Shown here piece after piece: positions 23,882 through 27,855 of a stretch of 27,855 bases of DNA. Position numbers and translations under genes: made by a program. The DNA lies in contig JBAWYM010000021.1 of the NCBI GenBank assembly GCA_037143575.1, forward strand, positions 1 through 27,855, in the 5' to 3' direction. Origin of the DNA: JBAWYM01 sp037143575. Lineage in GTDB: Bacteria; Patescibacteriota; Gracilibacteria; Peribacterales; Peribacteraceae. A model generated the notes under the pieces. That model had not been told where the DNA came from. It saw only the letters and a list, made by a program, of their open reading frames with translations, and made no database searches. Within the stretch, counting starts at the first letter, position 1, and every line of letters starts with the position of its first letter.

Positions 23882-24364
23882 ATGAGCATAGATCGGCTAA
23901 GTACTCATTGTGCACCGACTGATTTCTCTCGGAAGAATATTTTTTCTGCTGTTACTATGACAAGAAGAACGTGGCACCTCTTCCTCCTGTCGTCATTATT
24001 TGGCTGCGCACAACCAATTATCCCCAATCCGCCATCGGAAAAGCAAATATATGCTGCCAGAATACGTGAACTTGAAGAACGTGGCATCAATATCGCACCC
24101 GTCAATAATTTCACAATGAATGTGACGATCATCGCTACAGATAGCAAGAAACTTCCTTGGCAACTGAATGACATTTTCCTCACGGCGCAGCATTACAACG
24201 ACATGCATCCCTCCAAGGATTACTTGCAAACGATCCTCGTACGCATTCCGAAAGGAAGCCTAACGGAAGCTGAAATCCATAATGCAAAACAGTCAGCACT
24301 CGTTACTGCGACAGCCTTTCGAGGCCGCTTTATCACAGAATTGAATGTATCCTTTGGTGAGTAA
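23882..24364 (+). CDS. Small predicted lipoprotein
   Basis: I do not recognise the family. Two starts compete. ATG 23882 gives 160 residues and fits the promoter spacing for a leaderless message. ATG 23957 gives 135 residues and a textbook lipoprotein signal: MTRRTWHLFLLSSLFGC, with the lipobox LFGC at residues 14-17. With the longer start the lipobox Cys is residue 42. The mature protein starts AQPIIPNPPSEKQ and has an amphipathic helix (IYAARIRELEERG), then a beta-rich part with TMNVTIIATDSKKLPWQLNDIF and LQTILVRIPKGS. It would be lipid-anchored outside the membrane. A 17-bp palindrome (TGCATTCA-A-TGAATGCA, 24367-24383) follows the stop. pilT lies 74 bases downstream with its own -10 box. 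Confidence 0.7.
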   Translation: MSIDRLSTHCAPTDFSRKNIFSAVTMTRRTWHLFLLSSLFGCAQPIIPNPPSEKQIYAARIRELEERGINIAPVNNFTMNVTIIATDSKKLPWQLNDIFLTAQHYNDMHPSKDYLQTILVRIPKGSLTEAEIHNAKQSALVTATAFRGRFITELNVSFGE

Positions 24365-24420
24365 TGTGCATTCAATGAATGCAGCAAAATTGCCGGCTGT
24401 AAAAAACATCAGTTCTGTGC

Positions 24421-24426
24421 TACAAT
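24421..24426 (+). promoter_or_regulatory. -10 box of pilT
   Basis: TACAAT lies 12 bases before the pilT ATG. The -35 position at 17-bp spacing reads TGTAAA, a weak match. An AGGA lies six bases before the ATG and could serve as a ribosome binding site, unlike most genes here. Confidence 0.5.
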
Positions 24427-24438
24427 ATCAGGAAACAC

Positions 24439-25482
24439 ATGCCCCTCACCCCCGAATCTATCTTCGGCGAAGCTGTGAAGCGTAAGGCTTCTGATGTGCA
24501 TATCGTCGTCGGTCAGCCGGTTCTCGTGCGCATCGATGGCGTTCTGAGCCCTCTCGGGAAGGACATCATCACCGCGGCGACCGCGCAGTCCTTCATGCAA
24601 CAGATTCTCCGGAAGGAGGCGTGGGAGCGGTTTGAAAAAGAACGGGAGATCGATATTTCCTACGCTGCCAAAGATGGCGTGCGTTTCCGTGTGAACGGGC
24701 ACTACGAGCGGGGCAATGTGGGAATGGTAGCCCGTCTGATCCCCGAGCAGATTCCGTCCCTAGAGGAGCTGGGGATCACAGACATCGCTGAGCACCTCTT
24801 CAACCGTCAGAGCGGGCTCATCCTCGTCACGGGTCCCACTGGTCATGGCAAATCTACGACTCTCGCTGCGATGCTCCGTCATATCAACGAGACACAGGCG
24901 CAGAGTATCGTTACCTTGGAAGATCCCATCGAATTTCTCTTTCCTTTCGGTCGCTCCGTCATCCGTCAACGCCAGTTTGGCGAGGATTTCCTCTCCTTCC
25001 CGGAAGCCCTCAAGCGCGTGCTCCGTCAGGACCCCAATATCGTGATGGTCGGCGAGATGCGCGATCTGGAGACCATCGCCGCAGCCCTCACGCTCGCAGA
25101 GACCGGCCACCTCATCCTCGCCACCCTGCACACGCCCAATACTGTCCAGACCATCGATCGCATCGTGGATGTCTTCCCGCCGCACCAGCAGGGCCAGATT
25201 CGCACCCAGCTCTCTCTCACGCTCACGGCGATCATCGCTCAGGTCCTGGTGCCGCGCATGCCGTCTGGCCGCATCGCGGTGCGCGAGATTATGATGAATA
25301 CGCCTGCCGTCGCCAATATCATCCGCGAGGACCGCTCCCAGGAGCTGCAGACGTTCCTGCAGACCGGTATGGAGCAGGGGATGCAGACATTCGAGAAGGA
25401 CGCGAAGAGGCTCTTTGCAGAAGGGCTGATCGCGAAGGAGACGGTGGAGATGTTCGGGCGAAAGGGGGGGCGGGGGGAATGA
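24439..25482 (+). CDS. pilT: Type IV pilus retraction ATPase
   Basis: This is a 347-residue PilT-type secretion ATPase, close to the usual 345-residue length. The N-terminal domain carries ASDVHI at 17-22. The catalytic core has the Walker A motif GPTGHGKST at 132-140, an Asp box around TLEDPIEF at 159-166, the Walker B motif VMVGEMRD at 202-209, which is characteristic of PilT as against PilB, and the His box TLHTPNT at 229-235. There is no zinc-binding cysteine set, also as in PilT. PilT hexamers pull pili back for twitching or DNA uptake at the inner face of the membrane. Other pilus genes are not in this window. The Walker A His in place of the common Ser is a tolerated variation. Confidence 0.95.
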   Translation: MPLTPESIFGEAVKRKASDVHIVVGQPVLVRIDGVLSPLGKDIITAATAQSFMQQILRKEAWERFEKEREIDISYAAKDGVRFRVNGHYERGNVGMVARLIPEQIPSLEELGITDIAEHLFNRQSGLILVTGPTGHGKSTTLAAMLRHINETQAQSIVTLEDPIEFLFPFGRSVIRQRQFGEDFLSFPEALKRVLRQDPNIVMVGEMRDLETIAAALTLAETGHLILATLHTPNTVQTIDRIVDVFPPHQQGQIRTQLSLTLTAIIAQVLVPRMPSGRIAVREIMMNTPAVANIIREDRSQELQTFLQTGMEQGMQTFEKDAKRLFAEGLIAKETVEMFGRKGGRGE

Positions 25483-25559
25483 ACGATGAGTTTTTGGTTA
25501 TTAGTTCGCTAGTTGTTCGTTTCTCGTTTTCTTCAGGAACTTCTGAAAATTCTCGAGCA

Positions 25560-25595
25560 TGTCATGGTGAGCCGCGTCGAACCATGACATTTTTT
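25560..25595 (+). terminator. REP-like hairpin with T run after pilT
   Basis: There is a perfect 9-bp stem, TGTCATGGT (25560-25568) with ACCATGACA (25581-25589), and a 12-base loop, GAGCCGCGTCGA, followed by six T. The loop carries the GAGC and GTCGA core words of the other REP-like hairpins. It should terminate pilT transcription. The following 145 bp up to 25740 hold short repeats (GCTGTCCGCTGA twice, GGGTGTACG twice) but no gene. Confidence 0.8.
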
Positions 25596-25740
25596 CAGAG
25601 CTTCCTTGGTCTCTTCAGTCCATCAGCCTCTTTTCCGAAAGCTGTCCGCTGATCGCTGTCCGCTGAACGCTCCCAGGGTGTACGCCGGGTGTACGACAAC
25701 GTGCTTTGCAACAGAGAAAATTGTAGTAGAGTACACGGCT

Positions 25741-27819
25741 ATGGCCGTCCTCCCGATCAGCATCGAGACGTATCTCGTCGACGCCGGATTCTCGGCTACC
25801 GAGCTCTTGATTATCAAAAACCTCCTCGAGGGCGAGGCGATGACGCTCCGGGAACTGGGGTCCAAGACCGGCAAATCCACGGGTGTGCTGGATCAGGCGG
25901 TGAAGAAGCTGATGAGCCGGAGGATCATCACCAAAGAAATCGTGAACGCTGCCCCCAAGGTCACCCTCGCCTCGCTGGATGCGGTACTGCGGTGGATGCA
26001 GGAGGACATGAAGCGGACGATCGATGCCATGCAGAGCCGCACGCGGGATTTCGAATCCTTCGTGGCGACGGTCCGCAGGGAGAGCAACCGCCCCGAGATC
26101 GAGTTCTTCGAGGGCAAGGAAGGCCTCATGAAGGCATACGAGAAGCTCCTCACCGCCGATGCCCGCGAATTCCTCCACTACCTGCCGGTGACCTGCCGCG
26201 AAGAGGATGATCCCCTGCGTGATTTCCGTGTGCAGTACTTCCGCGACCGCCGCAGGCGCGGCATCTTCTCACGGATCCTCGCCGAGAATACGTCGGAAGG
26301 TCGCCGCTTCCGCTCGCGCGACGCCTTCGAGTACCGCAAGACCATCCTGCTCCCCGAGGGCGATCTCCCGTTCGCGTTCGAGAAGCTCATCACGCCCTCG
26401 GCGATCGCCTGCTTCCACCACACCTCCGACCGCGCCTGCATCATCCGCTACCCGGAGCTGGCCACGACGGAGCACGATATCTTCGAGACGCTCTGGAAGA
26501 GTGCCTTGCGCGCCGATAACGCTCCCCCCATCGCCGATGAGATCGATCCCGAGCATCCGGTGATCCCCAAGATTCCGGTCCCGCTCCACACGCGCATTCT
26601 CTCTTCTCTGCGGGAGTTCTTCGTGAGCCGCAAGAGTCTCGCCGCGTTTGGGCTCTTCGCAGTGGCGAGCGTGGTGGTGACCTACGCGCTCTATCGGCAG
26701 AATTACAATTTGAATTTGCAGAGGACAAGGGAGCGGGCGATGTCGATCGCTATTACCGGAGCGATGCAATTCGATGCCAGAGATCTTGATCAACTACGTA
26801 CGGCAGAAGACATGAAGAAGCCTGAATATCGTAAAATTCTCGATCAACTACTTCTTATAAAATCGAAGAATGAGAATATTAAATACGTTTATATTCATCG
26901 ACCAACTGGGTTGGTGAGTCCTTCCTGGGAAGTGGTTGCCAGCGCGGAATTGGATAGCAAGGATCTCAATGGAGATGGCAAAATTGAAGAATCCGAACAA
27001 TTGATTATTCCCGGCCAGAAATATCCGCATGAAGATCCAAATATCGAAGAAGTCCTCAAACAACCGTCCGTTTTTTATGTGGAAGATGAATGGGGGAAGT
27101 ATTTTGATGCATCAGCCCCAATCTATGATTCTGAGGCGAAGCTTGTGGCAGTTTTCTATGTTGATATTGATGTACAGGAAACCTCTAATCTCACGAGACA
27201 GTCATTCAACTATCTCCTGTGTTTCTTCGGAATATTCCTTCTTCTTGCTTTCATTCGCTTTGCTGCACTCAATCGGTCGCTTATCCTAGAGATTTTCAAT
27301 CTGCTCCACTCGAGAGGGATTTTCGTTTTCCTCGGGATTAGTGCCGTGGTTGCACTGGCTGTGACCTATGGAATCTACTGGAGTACGTACAATCTCAATC
27401 TCCAGCGGACTCGCGAACGCGCCATGTCCATCGTGGCTACAGGGGCCATGCAGTTTGATACCAAAGATTTGGATCAGCTTCATACTATCGAAGATATCAA
27501 GAAGCCGGAGTATGCGAAGGTGGTGAAGAAATTGGATGAGATACGGTCGATGAATGAGGGGGTGAGTTATGCGTACATTCTTCGACAATCACACGAAAAA
27601 ACGGGTTATTGGGAATATGTTGCCGATGCTGATTCTCTTGATCCGTACGCTAAGGTTGATAGTAACTACGATGGCATTGTTGATGATCAAGATATGCTTC
27701 AATATCCAGGTTTATTGTATGACGTATTTGATCCTTACTTGGATGTAATAATGCAAGAAACATATTCGAACCCGGAGATTAATTCTGATGAGTTTGGCAC
27801 TTATACTAGTTTGACTTAA
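25741..27819 (+). CDS. Membrane-bound TrmB-like regulator with two sensor domains, probably frameshifted at its end
   Basis: From ATG 25741 this is 692 residues. Residues 10-65 form a winged-helix domain like the TrmB family (ELLIIKNLLEGEAMTLRELG, then KSTGVLDQAVKKLMSRRII), followed by a helix (84-112) and a TrmB-type regulatory domain (118-255). After a linker come a membrane helix (302-318), an outside domain (319-483), two helices (489-509 and 526-546) and a second outside domain (547-692) homologous to the first. Both begin with YNLNLQRTRERAMSI and contain KKPEY. Each has an EF-hand-like loop: DLNGDGKIEESE at 408-419 and DSNYDGIVDDQD at 640-651. The start is where conserved sequence begins; the 45 codons upstream overlap the terminator. 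Third codon positions are G/C-rich up to about 26690, then A/T-rich. The second sensor stops early at TAA TAA. Confidence 0.75.
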   Translation: MAVLPISIETYLVDAGFSATELLIIKNLLEGEAMTLRELGSKTGKSTGVLDQAVKKLMSRRIITKEIVNAAPKVTLASLDAVLRWMQEDMKRTIDAMQSRTRDFESFVATVRRESNRPEIEFFEGKEGLMKAYEKLLTADAREFLHYLPVTCREEDDPLRDFRVQYFRDRRRRGIFSRILAENTSEGRRFRSRDAFEYRKTILLPEGDLPFAFEKLITPSAIACFHHTSDRACIIRYPELATTEHDIFETLWKSALRADNAPPIADEIDPEHPVIPKIPVPLHTRILSSLREFFVSRKSLAAFGLFAVASVVVTYALYRQNYNLNLQRTRERAMSIAITGAMQFDARDLDQLRTAEDMKKPEYRKILDQLLLIKSKNENIKYVYIHRPTGLVSPSWEVVASAELDSKDLNGDGKIEESEQLIIPGQKYPHEDPNIEEVLKQPSVFYVEDEWGKYFDASAPIYDSEAKLVAVFYVDIDVQETSNLTRQSFNYLLCFFGIFLLLAFIRFAALNRSLILEIFNLLHSRGIFVFLGISAVVALAVTYGIYWSTYNLNLQRTRERAMSIVATGAMQFDTKDLDQLHTIEDIKKPEYAKVVKKLDEIRSMNEGVSYAYILRQSHEKTGYWEYVADADSLDPYAKVDSNYDGIVDDQDMLQYPGLLYDVFDPYLDVIMQETYSNPEINSDEFGTYTSLT

Positions 27820-27855
27820 TAATTCCGAATCTATACAATGGAAGTATCCTCCAAT

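Noticed and set aside
1..27855. CRISPR array, rRNA or integrase gene
   Set aside because: I looked for regularly spaced direct repeats, rRNA-like blocks and recombinase motifs and saw none. The repeats present are dispersed single hairpins or the two 145-bp elements.

Overview
This window reads as part of a bacterial chromosome of roughly balanced base composition using the standard genetic code, with TGA as an ordinary stop. The NAD-dependent DNA ligase (ligA), the PilT ATPase and a bacterial-type tRNA-Leu establish Bacteria. Several traits together suggest a candidate-phyla (CPR/Patescibacteria) lineage, possibly Peregrinibacteria/Peribacteria-like: large unrecognised envelope proteins, a small lipoprotein, starts without Shine-Dalgarno (SD) sequences, a TrmB-like regulator joined to membrane sensors, and intergenic hairpin repeats. 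That placement is inference; no rRNA or ribosomal protein gene is present to test it.

Layout. 1-1.9 kb: an unrecognised + strand gene, a 145-bp repeat element, a secreted CAP-domain protein and tRNA-Leu(GAG). 2.0-5.9 kb (minus strand): a ferric-reductase-like six-helix membrane protein, then a unit reading from right to left: promoter, leucine-rich leader peptide with foldable leader RNA, 76-codon gene, second leader peptide with attenuator, 2-isopropylmalate synthase-like gene (leuA), and a 211-codon gene. 5.9-6.5 kb is gene-free and holds hairpin repeats. 6.5-13.4 kb (minus strand) is a three-gene unit with overlapping ends: a fused glycosyltransferase/pyruvyltransferase, a large multi-helix membrane protein and an anchored outside-facing protein. 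This looks like a surface-polysaccharide module. 13.4-13.8 kb is gene-free with inverted repeats. 13.8-19.8 kb (minus strand): a Tat-exported protein of unknown role, followed by a membrane-anchored FAD-oxidoreductase-like protein of 1268 residues. 19.9-22.2 kb: a second copy of the 145-bp element, then ligA. 22.4-27.8 kb (plus strand): a minimal chorismate-mutase-like protein, a serine-rich secreted protein, a lipoprotein, pilT, and a membrane-bound TrmB-type regulator with two sensor domains that appears frameshifted at the window end.

The strongest regulatory observation is the leuA leader. A 23-codon peptide with seven leucine codons precedes RNA segments that can form either of two perfect 9-bp hairpins sharing one segment, which is the arrangement of a leucine attenuator. 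A second leader of the same peptide length and almost the same total length lies 458 bp upstream, in front of an unrelated 76-codon gene. The second notable item is the regulator at 25741-27819, in which a cytoplasmic DNA-binding module is joined to two homologous extracytoplasmic sensor domains, each with an EF-hand-like loop.
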